The notes under the pieces are model-generated. The model was not told where the DNA came from. It did no database searches and saw only the letters and a list, made by a program, of their open reading frames with translations. 64,000 bases of DNA from Chloroflexota bacterium. Its GTDB lineage: Bacteria; Chloroflexota; Anaerolineae; UBA2200. The position numbers were made by a program, and so were the translations under genes. Of the stretch, positions 27,174-35,009 are shown one piece after another; the first letter of the stretch is position 1, and each line of letters begins with the position of its first letter. The stretch covers positions 1 to 64,000 of the forward strand of contig JAUWJD010000004.1 in NCBI GenBank assembly GCA_030607875.1, written 5' to 3'.

Positions 27174-28799
27174 ATGAACATTCGAAAGAAGCTTAGCGCC
27201 GTCGCTTCTTGGACACGCCCCCACTGGGGGAGCTGTGTTCTTGTGGCGCTTCTAGGCCTGAGCCTGTTGCCGCTCTTGGTTTACCGATTTCCTCCTTTCC
27301 ACGACTATCCTCCCTGGGTATTCCAGGGCTATCTGCTACGTCTGACACACACGGATCCCGAAGCAGTGTTTCGCCACTATGCGCTGGTCCGCACCCCAGT
27401 GCCCTACAGCGCATGGCCAATCGTGGCGTGGGCGCTCAGTTTTCTGGTTCACTCGCCCGAGCTCGTGGGGAAGGCCTTCTTCGTGTTGACCACTCTCGTC
27501 TTCGTAGGTGGGGCCAGCTATCTCATTCGCTCTGTGCAGGGCTATCCCACAGCGCTTGAGTTCCTGCCCCTTGTCTGGGTGTACGACCGGTACGCGTACG
27601 ACGGCCTTCTCAACTATCACCTGTCCGCAGGCCTGTGCCTATTGGCAGTTGGATATCTGCACCGGATAACGAGCGGCGGTCAGGAGCTGCCTTCCAATCG
27701 TTCGCTGTTTCTGCTCTCCGGCTTGAGTGTAGTGACGTACCTGTCCCACCTTATGGGCTGGTTGCCGCTGTGTCTCGCTGTAGCTGTGTACTCCTGTCTC
27801 ATCTGTCTGCGGCAACGTTCCCTGAAAGGCACCCGCGTCGTACTTTCGCTTCTGCCAGCCGTGTTGCTTCTGAGCTGGTACACGTTCAGTCGTGTGGGTA
27901 CAGTAGGTGTCGTCCTGTACTCCTCTTTGGTCGCAAAGCTATATGCATGGGCGCCCGTGTTGTTGCTGTTCTTCAGGCTGGAGCCCTTCGGCATCCAGCC
28001 CCCCATTGCGCTTGTGCTGAATCTAGGCGCTCTGGTGGCGATAGTTGCCATTATAGCAGCGTTCGCAGAGCGCCAGGCCGGGATCACAGGCCGCATATTC
28101 CTCCATGCGGCTCCAATCACCTCGGCGCTGGTTTGCCTGGCCTGTGCCGCGCTCATCCCGTTCATCTGGTTCGGTGGCTTGGCCGGCCCCGCCGCGCGGT
28201 TCATCCAACCAGCTTTCTGGCTTGGCCTCGCGTCCCTGCGGTATCGCTCGCGCACGCGCAAGCAGGTGCTGCTGGTGGTCATGCTGGTCGCGTTCGTACT
28301 CGTAGTGAACGTGACGCAGTTCGCTCGAGTTCAGCCGCTGCTTACTGAGGTATACGAGACTCTGGACACCGTGATACCAGCAGACGCAAGAGTGTTATCG
28401 GTGTCATTGCGCAGTCCGCCACTGTCTCTGCGGGACGCCACTCGCGACACGGGCCTAGCGAGCTTCACAGTGGGAATGCCACTGCTAGACTACTTCGATC
28501 TATATCGTTTCATGTCGCAGGGTAGGCACCACGCTGACCTGGGCATGTTTGGCACCGGGTGGCTCAGCAACAGGCAAGCCGACGAGCCACCACAATTAAG
28601 GCTTGCAGTGATATCGAACAGGGATCTCCAGGAATCAGCCAAGGCAATACTGAGACAAGCGGAAACCTACGACTTCATTGAACTCTTCGGTTACTGCGAT
28701 GACGTTCGTGGAGTTGAGACACTGCTTGCTCCCACTTTCTCGCCCGTGGCACAGGGTCAACACTTCTCGGTGCTTTCGCGGAACTGGGAGCCGTTGTGA
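27174..28799 (+). CDS. Multi-pass membrane protein of the glycan locus
   Basis: 541 residues from ATG 27174 (GGAGAGC upstream); the track start (27030) overlaps the previous gene. About ten membrane helices. A first external loop rich in aromatics and acids, RFPPFHDYPPWVFQGYLL, is GT-C-like. The 120-residue C-terminal domain is soluble and extracytoplasmic by prediction. It overlaps the next gene as GTGA. I do not recognise a specific family. Confidence 0.55.
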   Translation: MNIRKKLSAVASWTRPHWGSCVLVALLGLSLLPLLVYRFPPFHDYPPWVFQGYLLRLTHTDPEAVFRHYALVRTPVPYSAWPIVAWALSFLVHSPELVGKAFFVLTTLVFVGGASYLIRSVQGYPTALEFLPLVWVYDRYAYDGLLNYHLSAGLCLLAVGYLHRITSGGQELPSNRSLFLLSGLSVVTYLSHLMGWLPLCLAVAVYSCLICLRQRSLKGTRVVLSLLPAVLLLSWYTFSRVGTVGVVLYSSLVAKLYAWAPVLLLFFRLEPFGIQPPIALVLNLGALVAIVAIIAAFAERQAGITGRIFLHAAPITSALVCLACAALIPFIWFGGLAGPAARFIQPAFWLGLASLRYRSRTRKQVLLVVMLVAFVLVVNVTQFARVQPLLTEVYETLDTVIPADARVLSVSLRSPPLSLRDATRDTGLASFTVGMPLLDYFDLYRFMSQGRHHADLGMFGTGWLSNRQADEPPQLRLAVISNRDLQESAKAILRQAETYDFIELFGYCDDVRGVETLLAPTFSPVAQGQHFSVLSRNWEPL

Positions 28800-30124
28800 C
28801 TTCACGACTGAAGGTGGCGCTGCTCACCTATGCCCTTGACCGGCCTCTCTCAGGCATCGGCCGTTACACACTAGAGCTAGTCCGGGCGCTGGTCCGTCTG
28901 AAAGACCGTCCCCAACTTGTGTTATTGGCCGCAGGTAACGTTGGTACTCTGGCAGAAGCTAGCGACCTCCAGCGCGTATCGCTGCTTGCTTGCAGCAGAC
29001 TGCCCGGTCTGGTGACGCTAGGCAATGTTCTGATTCCGTTCTTGGCGCGGCGTTCACGTGCGAATGTCGTACACGACCCCACTGGGGTGACACCTCTTTT
29101 CTTTGGCGCTGACGGTGCGCGGACCGTAGTTACGGTCCATGACGTCTTCGCCTGGAGTTTTCCGGGGCACAGCACGCTGCTGGACACGTTGATCTATCGC
29201 CGCTGGCTGCCGCGGGTGCTGCCCCGTGTGGATGCGGTGATCACCGACAGCGAGACATCAAGAGCAGACATCGTTCGCTATCTGCGAATAGCGGCTGACA
29301 AAGTGACCATGATCTACCCAGGAGTAAGCCCCGCCTATGGCCCCGTTTCCCCGCAGCAAGCGACTACGGTTGCGGCGCGGTACGACCTTGCGGCAGGCTA
29401 CATCCTCTTCGTCGGCTCCGTCGAGGAGCGCAAGAACCTGCGGCGGCTGCTCCGTGCTTATGCCCAACTGCAGCAGCGAGGGGAGCGGCGGCCGCTGGTT
29501 GTGGTCGGCGCGCGCAAGTGGAAGTATTCCCGAATCATGCAGACGGTGGAGGAGCTCGACCTGCAGCAACGCGTGATCTTTGCCGGCTACGTGCCCGATG
29601 CCGACCTGCCGGCCATCTACAGCGCGGCCGACCTCTTTGTCTTCCCTTCCCTCTACGAGGGCTTTGGCCTGCCGCCGCTGGAGGCCATGGCCTGCGGCAC
29701 GCCGGTGGTCTGCTCGCATGCCGCCTCGCTGCCGGAAGTGGTCGGCGATGCCGCGATCACCGTGGACCCGTACGATGTGCAAGGCCTGGCAGAGGCCATG
29801 CACCGCGTGCTGGCCGACAGCGACCTGCGAGACGAGCTGCGCCACAAGGGCCTGGCCCGCGCCAAACACTTCTCCTGGGAAAAGACAGCGCGGCAGACCA
29901 TTGAGGTGTACGAGAAGGTGCTTGGGGTGATAGGCACCCGGCGCACACAGCGCACAGAGGCAACAGAGGGAGCAGAGGGAGCAGAGCCAACAGTGCCCAC
30001 AGAGACCACAGGGGCTATTGGCCCTACAGAGACTACAGACACTACACAGCCCGCGATTCCGCCTGCCTGCCAGCGTGGAGGCAGCCAAATCAACACTCGA
30101 CCAAAGCGACCAGCGATCCCATGA
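28796..30124 (+). CDS. Family 4 glycosyltransferase with repeat-derived tail
   Basis: 442 residues from GTG 28796. GT-B fold: LSGIGRYTLELVRAL near the start, VTVHDVFAWSFPG, GYILFVGSVEERKNLRRLL, and VFPSLYEGFGLPPLEAMACG with the E-x7-E motif. The nearest relatives are mannosyltransferases of the RfaB/GT4 class. After residue 382 the protein continues as a 60-residue low-complexity tail (RTQRTEATEGAEGAEP...) encoded by a 9-base tandem repeat; this is probably not functional enzyme sequence. It overlaps hddC as ATGA. Confidence 0.87.
   Translation: MTSRLKVALLTYALDRPLSGIGRYTLELVRALVRLKDRPQLVLLAAGNVGTLAEASDLQRVSLLACSRLPGLVTLGNVLIPFLARRSRANVVHDPTGVTPLFFGADGARTVVTVHDVFAWSFPGHSTLLDTLIYRRWLPRVLPRVDAVITDSETSRADIVRYLRIAADKVTMIYPGVSPAYGPVSPQQATTVAARYDLAAGYILFVGSVEERKNLRRLLRAYAQLQQRGERRPLVVVGARKWKYSRIMQTVEELDLQQRVIFAGYVPDADLPAIYSAADLFVFPSLYEGFGLPPLEAMACGTPVVCSHAASLPEVVGDAAITVDPYDVQGLAEAMHRVLADSDLRDELRHKGLARAKHFSWEKTARQTIEVYEKVLGVIGTRRTQRTEATEGAEGAEPTVPTETTGAIGPTETTDTTQPAIPPACQRGGSQINTRPKRPAIP
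29946..30053 (+). repeat. CAGAGNNNN nonamer tandem repeat, coding
   Basis: Twelve units of period 9 (CACAGCGCA, CAGAGGCAA, CAGAGGGAG twice, CAGAGCCAA, CAGTGCCCA, CAGAGACCA and on). Period 9 keeps the reading frame and gives a tri-residue repeat in the tail of the glycosyltransferase. Confidence 0.88.
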
Positions 30125-30888
30125 CCACCCGTGATGGCATGAAAGCGCTCATCCTGGCCGGCGGGCTGGGCACCCGCCTGCAATCGGTGCTAAAAGACCG
30201 CCCCAAGCCCATGGCCAAGGCAGGCGGCAAGCCCTTCCTGGAGTACCTGGTCGAGCAATTGCGCGCTCAAGGCTTCAGGGAGTTGGTCTTTTGCCTGGGT
30301 CACCTGGCCGACCAGGTGCACCACTATTTCGGAGATGGGCAGCCCTGGGGCGTGCAGATCGACTATTCTGTCGAGACCCAGCTCCTGGGCACTGCCGGGG
30401 CAATCAAAAATGCACAGCACTTTATCGACGCAACGTTTCTGGTGCTGAACGGCGACTCCTACCTCGACACCGATCTGCGATCTGTGGTACAATCCCACCG
30501 GCGCAGGCACAATGCCAACCCGCGCACCGTGGGAACCATTGCCGCCGTAGCCGTGGACGAGGCCGCCGCCTATGGCACCTTGGAGCTGGGTCCCCAGATG
30601 CGCATCGTCCGCTTCCGTGAAAAGGCCAGCACAGGTTGGGACTGGATCAACGGCGGTGCCTACGTGCTGGAACCGCAGCTCCTGGACTTTATCCCCGCCG
30701 GCCAGGTGGTATCCATCGAAAGGGAGACCTTCCCACTTGTCCTGCAGCGCGGATACCGCCTCTACGCCTACCCGGTGGAGGGCTTTTTTGTGGACATCGG
30801 AACACCAGAGGGTTATCGTTCTTTCCAACGCTACATTGATCACAATCAACACAAACATCACAAAGGTCCCTCATGCCCACAAGAATGA
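30121..30888 (+). CDS. hddC: D-glycero-alpha-D-manno-heptose 1-phosphate guanylyltransferase
   Basis: 255 residues from ATG 30121; MKALILAGG at 30139 is the family's usual start. Nucleotidyltransferase fold with ALILAGGLGTRLQSVLKDRPKPMA and the metal-binding NGDSYLDTD. It joins GTP and heptose-1-phosphate to give GDP-D-glycero-alpha-D-manno-heptose. The identity as HddC rather than a general sugar nucleotidyltransferase rests on context: hddA, gmhA and gmhB follow in one block and complete the pathway. Confidence 0.88.
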   Translation: MTTRDGMKALILAGGLGTRLQSVLKDRPKPMAKAGGKPFLEYLVEQLRAQGFRELVFCLGHLADQVHHYFGDGQPWGVQIDYSVETQLLGTAGAIKNAQHFIDATFLVLNGDSYLDTDLRSVVQSHRRRHNANPRTVGTIAAVAVDEAAAYGTLELGPQMRIVRFREKASTGWDWINGGAYVLEPQLLDFIPAGQVVSIERETFPLVLQRGYRLYAYPVEGFFVDIGTPEGYRSFQRYIDHNQHKHHKGPSCPQE

Positions 30889-30970
30889 AACGTGAAACGT
30901 GACGAGTGAGCGGTGAAGCGGGAAACTGCTAACCGGTAACCGCCAACTGCTAACCGCCAACTGCTAACTA
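30887..30970 (+). repeat. Heptamer tandem repeat, twelve units, between hddC and hddA
   Basis: Exact period 7: GAAACGT twice, GACGAGT, GAGCGGT, GAAGCGG, GAAACTG, CTAACCG, GTAACCG, CCAACTG, CTAACCG, CCAACTG, CTAACTA. It fills nearly the whole gap between the two genes. Confidence 0.92.
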
Positions 30971-30988
30971 CAAGAAGGAGTTCTGGCA

Positions 30989-32005
30989 ATGATCTTCCGC
31001 AGCAAAGCGCCGCTGCGCATCAGCTTCGCCGGCGGCGGCACCGAGGTGGAGCCTTACCTCTCGGAACGGGGCGGGGTCGTGCTCAGCACCAGCATCGACA
31101 AGTACGCCTACGCCTCCCTGCGCTTCCGCGACGACCGCCAGATCACCGTCACCTCGCTGGACTATGACGTGGTGGCCAAGTACGACCTGGATCAGCCACT
31201 CACCTACGACGGCCAGTTGGACCTGGTCAAGGCGGCCATCCGCCGGTTGAACCCCCAGGACAGCGGCCAGGGGCTGGATGTCTTCCTGCACAGCGACGCC
31301 CCGCCCGGCTCCGGCCTGGGTTCCTCGTCCACCGTGGTGGTGGCCCTCATCGGCCTGTTCAAGCAGTGGTTGCACCTGCCCCTGACCCACTACGAGATCG
31401 CCGACCTGGCCTACCAGATCGAGCGCGTCGACCTGGGCATCAAGGGCGGCAAGCAGGACCAATACGCCGCCACTTTCGGCGGGTTCAACTATATCGAGTT
31501 CGACCGCGACGCCACCATCGTCAACCCGCTGCGGGTGCCGCCCGACGTGCTGAACGAACTACACTACAACCTGCTCTTGTGCTATACTGGCAAGACCCGC
31601 CTCTCGGCGCGCATCATCGACACCCAGGTGGAAGGATACGTGCGACGCGAGGAAGAGGTGCTGCGGGCCATGGACGAGCTAAAGCGCATCGCCACCGCGC
31701 TGAAGGACGCCCTGCTGCAGGGCCGCCTGAACGATTTTGGTGCCCTGCTGCACCAGGCCTGGATGAACAAGAAGAAGATGGCCGCCCAGATCAGCAACCC
31801 CGGCATTGACCAGTTGTACGAGACAGCGCGCAAACACGGAGCACTGGGGGGCAAGATTTCGGGGGCCGGTGGCGGGGGCTACATGTTCTTCTACTGCCCA
31901 TTCGAAAGGAAGCACGTCGTGGCCGAGCAACTGGAGCGCTTGGGTGCGCGGGTGGTGGACTTTAACTTCGACCTGCATGGGTTGATGACCTGGGAGGTGC
32001 GATGA
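30989..32005 (+). CDS. hddA: D-glycero-alpha-D-manno-heptose 7-phosphate kinase (GHMP family)
   Basis: 338 residues, preceded by AAGGAG. GHMP kinase: N-terminal RSKAPLRISFAGGGTEVEPY, the phosphate-binding PPGSGLGSSSTVVVALIGL near residue 107, and the C-terminal GGKISGAGGGGYMFFYCP. This adds the 1-phosphate to heptose-7-phosphate, in the alpha configuration used for GDP-heptose. It overlaps gmhA by four bases. Confidence 0.93.
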   Translation: MIFRSKAPLRISFAGGGTEVEPYLSERGGVVLSTSIDKYAYASLRFRDDRQITVTSLDYDVVAKYDLDQPLTYDGQLDLVKAAIRRLNPQDSGQGLDVFLHSDAPPGSGLGSSSTVVVALIGLFKQWLHLPLTHYEIADLAYQIERVDLGIKGGKQDQYAATFGGFNYIEFDRDATIVNPLRVPPDVLNELHYNLLLCYTGKTRLSARIIDTQVEGYVRREEEVLRAMDELKRIATALKDALLQGRLNDFGALLHQAWMNKKKMAAQISNPGIDQLYETARKHGALGGKISGAGGGGYMFFYCPFERKHVVAEQLERLGARVVDFNFDLHGLMTWEVR

Positions 32006-32598
32006 GCGGTCCTGGCAAGGTATCCGCTGAAGTGATCATCCGCCGCTCCATCCGCGAGAGCATCGCGGTCAAGGAGCAGCTTCTGCAAGAACACACCGCG
32101 CTCATCGCCCGCCTGGCCGGCATCCTGGTGGACGCCTTCCGCAGTGGCCACAAACTTGTCCTCTTCGGCAACGGCGGAAGCGCCGCCGATGCGCAGCACG
32201 TGGCTGGTGAGCTAGTCAACCGCTTCCTGATGGACCGCGACGCCCTGCCAGCCATCGCCCTCACCACCAACACCTCCGTCCTGACCGCCATCAGCAACGA
32301 TGCCGGCTTTGAGCATATCTTTAGCCGCCAGGTGCAGGCTCTGGTGCAGCAGGGGGACGTGGCGGTGGGCATCAGCACCAGCGGCAACTCGCCCAACGTC
32401 ATCAAGGGCATTTTCGCTGCCAGGGAGAAGGGCGCCATCACCGTCGGCTTCAGCGGGCGCAGCGGCGGGAAGCTCAAAGAGCAGGTCGATGTCTGCCTCT
32501 GCGTGCCGTCAGATAGTACCCCGCGCATTCAGGAAGCGCACATCACCGTCTGGCACGCCATCTGCCAGGTCGGGGAGCAGGAGCTGTTCGGCCGATGA
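32002..32598 (+). CDS. gmhA: Sedoheptulose 7-phosphate isomerase
   Basis: 198 residues, SIS fold. Motifs LFGNGGSAADAQHVAGELVNRF near residue 54 and VGISTSGNSPNVIKGI near residue 120 match GmhA, with the HVAGELV histidine and glutamate expected for catalysis. Turns sedoheptulose-7-phosphate into D-glycero-D-manno-heptose-7-phosphate, the first step of the GDP-heptose route. Overlaps both neighbours by four bases. Confidence 0.93.
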   Translation: MSGPGKVSAEVIIRRSIRESIAVKEQLLQEHTALIARLAGILVDAFRSGHKLVLFGNGGSAADAQHVAGELVNRFLMDRDALPAIALTTNTSVLTAISNDAGFEHIFSRQVQALVQQGDVAVGISTSGNSPNVIKGIFAAREKGAITVGFSGRSGGKLKEQVDVCLCVPSDSTPRIQEAHITVWHAICQVGEQELFGR

Positions 32599-33149
32599 AG
32601 TGGGCTGTTTTTCTCGATCGCGACGGGACGATCAACGAGGAAGTGCAGTACCTCCACGACCCGCACCAATTGCGCCTTCTCCCCGGCGCGCGGGTAGCCA
32701 TCCGTCTGCTCAACCAGGCCGGGGTCCCGGCCATCCTGGTCACCAACCAGGCTGGCATCGGCCGGGGCTACTACTCTGAAGCCGCCATGAGCGAGCTCCA
32801 TCGGGAACTGGCCAGGAGGTTGGCGGCTCAGGGTGCCCATCTGGATGCCACCTACCACTGTCCCCACCATCCGGACCAGGAATGCGCCTGCCGCAAGCCC
32901 CAGCCAGGGATGTTGGTGCAGGCTGCGGAAGAGCACGGCATTGACCTGCAGCGCTCCTTTGTCGTCGGCGACAAGGTCAGCGACCTGGAGGCGGGATGGC
33001 GGGCCGGTTGCCGCACGGTGCTGGTGTTGACCGGATACGGTGTGCAGGCACGAGAAGCGTTCAAGGACTATCACTTCCAGCCCGATCACATTGTCCCAGG
33101 TCTGCTGGAAGCCGTGTTGTGGATTCTGGCGCAAGAAGGCTGCCAATGA
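32595..33149 (+). CDS. gmhB: D-glycero-D-manno-heptose 1,7-bisphosphate 7-phosphatase
   Basis: 184 residues, HAD superfamily. FLDRDGTINEEV holds the nucleophile Asp, VTNQAGIGRGYYSE is motif 2, and CPHHPDQECACRKPQPGM is the zinc loop of GmhB-type phosphatases; VVGDKVSDLEAG is the last motif. Removes the 7-phosphate before guanylylation by HddC. With this gene the four-step GDP-heptose pathway is complete. It overlaps the next ORF as ATGA. Confidence 0.93.
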   Translation: MKWAVFLDRDGTINEEVQYLHDPHQLRLLPGARVAIRLLNQAGVPAILVTNQAGIGRGYYSEAAMSELHRELARRLAAQGAHLDATYHCPHHPDQECACRKPQPGMLVQAAEEHGIDLQRSFVVGDKVSDLEAGWRAGCRTVLVLTGYGVQAREAFKDYHFQPDHIVPGLLEAVLWILAQEGCQ

Positions 33150-34252
33150 GTCAGGGCCAGGGTCAGGGATTGTTATCCCTGGCTGACGGTGGAAAGCTGT
33201 CACGCCCTCCCGCAGCATCTTCCCCGTCAGGGTGCCTCCTTGGTCTCTCGACAAAGGAGGGAAGTCGCCCCTCTGCGCCGTTCGCCTCGCTCCGACGAGC
33301 AGGCCCTTCGACGGCGTCGCTCGCCCCGTCTCGAAACGACAGGACGGAGGCGGCCCGAACGGCGTGCCCTCAGGCGCTCGTTGCCGGTCAAGCATCAGAC
33401 CCTGATGGGTCTTCTCAACTTCAGACGGCGAATTCCCCTGTGCCTGCCCTGTCTCACCTTGGTCTTTGCGCCAAAGGCGTAAACGGGGACGACAGGACTG
33501 AGGCGCCACAGGTGCAGGCATTCGCCGGCCATCTCGCCGGCCATCCTGTTGCCGGTCAAGGTCCAGACCCTGAGGGGTCTTCTCAGCTTCAGACGGCGAA
33601 TTCATTCGCCGGCCATCCCGCCGGCCATATCGCCGGCCATCTCGCCAACCACCTCCAAACCCACAAAATAGCCATCCTGGCGCTTGTGGCTGCTCTTCTG
33701 CTGCTGGCCTCCCACAGCCTGTGGCTTCCCAGCATTGGCCGCCTCCTCGTGGTGTCCGACCCGCTGCAAGCAACCGACGCCATTGTGGTGCTGGCCGGCG
33801 GTGGACGCCACAGAGTGGCCGGAGGGGCCGAACTGTTCCATGCGGGCTATGCACCCTGGTTCATCGTCACCAACAGCCCGCTGAACACCCCTGGCATCCG
33901 CGTTTCCTATGCCGAACTGATGAAGACCGAGGCGGTGTGGCAGGGCGTTCCTAAAGACCGCATCCTGACGGCACCAGGGATGGTGCGGACCACTTACGAG
34001 GAGGCGCTGGCGGTGCGGCAGTTGGCGGAGCAGCGGGGCTTGTTTTCCCTGACCGTCGTCACCGACCCCTTCCACACCCGCCGGGCGCGGTGGGCTTTCC
34101 AGGACGCCTTTCGCGGCACAGGCATCACCGTGATGGTTCAACCCAGCGAGAGCTGGTACAACGCCGACTCCTGGTGGCAGGACCGGGACACGCTGCGCGA
34201 GACCTGGACGGAGTATCTGAAATGGATCCTGTATTGGATTGGGTATCGTTAG
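33146..34252 (+). CDS. YdcF/DUF218-family membrane protein with long repeat-derived N-terminal extension
   Basis: 368 residues if translated from ATG 33146, which overlaps the gmhB stop. The real domain begins only around residue 172: one membrane helix (IAILALVAALLLLASHSLW), then ATDAIVVLAGGGRHRVAGGAELF, MVRTTYEEALAVRQLAEQRG and VVTDPFHTRRARWAFQ, the DUF218 pattern found in envelope biogenesis proteins. The first 170 codons are DNA repeats that happen to stay open, with duplicated SSQLQTANS and repeated AGHLAGHP units. A start nearer 33680 at a GTG is possible, so the N-terminus is uncertain. Confidence 0.7.
   Translation: MSQGQGQGLLSLADGGKLSRPPAASSPSGCLLGLSTKEGSRPSAPFASLRRAGPSTASLAPSRNDRTEAARTACPQALVAGQASDPDGSSQLQTANSPVPALSHLGLCAKGVNGDDRTEAPQVQAFAGHLAGHPVAGQGPDPEGSSQLQTANSFAGHPAGHIAGHLANHLQTHKIAILALVAALLLLASHSLWLPSIGRLLVVSDPLQATDAIVVLAGGGRHRVAGGAELFHAGYAPWFIVTNSPLNTPGIRVSYAELMKTEAVWQGVPKDRILTAPGMVRTTYEEALAVRQLAEQRGLFSLTVVTDPFHTRRARWAFQDAFRGTGITVMVQPSESWYNADSWWQDRDTLRETWTEYLKWILYWIGYR
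33156..33650 (+). repeat. Repeat-rich segment upstream of the DUF218 domain
   Basis: Two approximate tandem units of about 150 bases begin with ACGACAGGAC near 33339 and 33489 and each contain CAGACCCTGANGGGTCTTCT and CTTCAGACGGCGAATTC. A 12-base word CGCCGGCCATCY follows in several copies. CAGGGATTGTTATCCCTGGC near 33166 is a short palindrome. Related pieces recur at 36760 and 36970. Confidence 0.75.
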
Positions 34253-34277
34253 GTGACCAGCCTTCTGAGTGGCGCCC

Positions 34278-34305
34278 TGTCATCGCGAGGAGCGCAGCCA
34301 TCTAC
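34278..34305 (+). repeat. Partial copy of palindromic TGTCATCGCGAGGAGCG repeat
   Basis: TGTCATCGCGAGGAGCGCAG is the left arm only of the element found complete at 34352. Confidence 0.75.
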
Positions 34306-34351
34306 ATAGTCCTTGTAGCGCCCTGTCTCGATCATCTACACCACGACGACT

Positions 34352-34432
34352 TGTCATCGCGAGGAGCGCAGCGACGAAGCGATCTCCCTGCCTCTGCAAA
34401 GCTGAGATTGCTTCACTGCGTTCGCAATGACA
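34352..34432 (+). repeat. Palindromic TGTCATCGCGAGGAGCG repeat, full copy
   Basis: Left arm TGTCATCGCGAGGAGCGCAG with GAAGCGATCTCC, right arm GAGATTGCTTCACTGCGTTC with GCAATGACA. The two arms are inverted complements, so the RNA would fold as one long hairpin. Confidence 0.88.
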
Positions 34433-34499
34433 CGGGGGACCGGTTCGCCGGCTGGCTGCGTTGGGCGCCTCGCAATTGCAGTAAGGTAGCTGTTTGACG

Positions 34500-34787
34500 A
34501 TGAGCAGGGAATACTACGTCTACATCATGACCAACAAACACAACACCGTGCTGTATACGGGGGTCACCAATAATCTAGCGCGCAGGGTCTGTGAGCACAA
34601 ACAAGGACTGGGCGGCCGGTTTACTAGCAAGTACAAGATTAGGAAACTGGTCTACTACGAAGTCACGACAGATGTGCGCGCTGCGATAGCGAGGGAGAAG
34701 CAGATCAAGAGCGGCTCACGGAGAAAGAAGATCGATCTTGTGAACGGCATGAATCCGCAGTGGAAGGATCTCTATGATGAGATCTGA
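34500..34787 (+). CDS. GIY-YIG nuclease domain protein (URI-like)
   Basis: 95 residues from ATG 34500 (a TTG six bases earlier is possible). Single-domain GIY-YIG fold: YYVYIMTNKHNTVLYTGVTNNL carries the two tyrosines and glycine of the motif, RRVCEHKQG the arginine and His, and REKQIKSGSRRKK the catalytic Glu with basic residues. Such small proteins are DNA endonuclease-like; their role is not well established. The gene lies between two copies of one palindromic repeat, the second starting 5 bases after the stop. Confidence 0.92.
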   Translation: MSREYYVYIMTNKHNTVLYTGVTNNLARRVCEHKQGLGGRFTSKYKIRKLVYYEVTTDVRAAIAREKQIKSGSRRKKIDLVNGMNPQWKDLYDEI

Positions 34788-34792
34788 CCGCC

Positions 34793-34879
34793 TGTCATCG
34801 CGAGGAGCGTAGCGACGTGGCGATCTCCTGGCCTCAGTGGGGCGGAGATTGCTTCACTGCGTTCACAGGTGACATGACA
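34793..34879 (+). repeat. Palindromic TGTCATCGCGAGGAGCG repeat, downstream copy
   Basis: TGTCATCGCGAGGAGCGTAG with GGCGATCTCC pairs with GGAGATTGCTTCACTGCGTT. The right end differs slightly (CACAGGTGACATGACA). Same orientation as the copy at 34352. Confidence 0.85.
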
Positions 34880-34924
34880 GGCGGCTTCGCAGACGGCCTG
34901 CGTTGCCAAACCTTGCTGCTCGGC

Positions 34925-34947
34925 AAAATGGTCGGATGTGGTATAAT
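34925..34947 (+). promoter_or_regulatory. Candidate promoter for the DUF1616-CPBP pair
   Basis: A perfect -10 TATAAT lies at 34942-34947, about 62 bases before the start at 35010. The -35 is weak (CTCGGC-like at 17 bases). Confidence 0.5.
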
Positions 34948-35009
34948 GGGCACTCGCGGGTGCAAGGCCCGCACATGTGGAGGCTTACCACAGGCACTAG
35001 GCGGATTAC

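Noticed and set aside
32529-33854. - strand ORF of 441 codons
   Set aside because: It is a shadow of gmhB and the repeat region; the sense frames show clear catalytic motifs.
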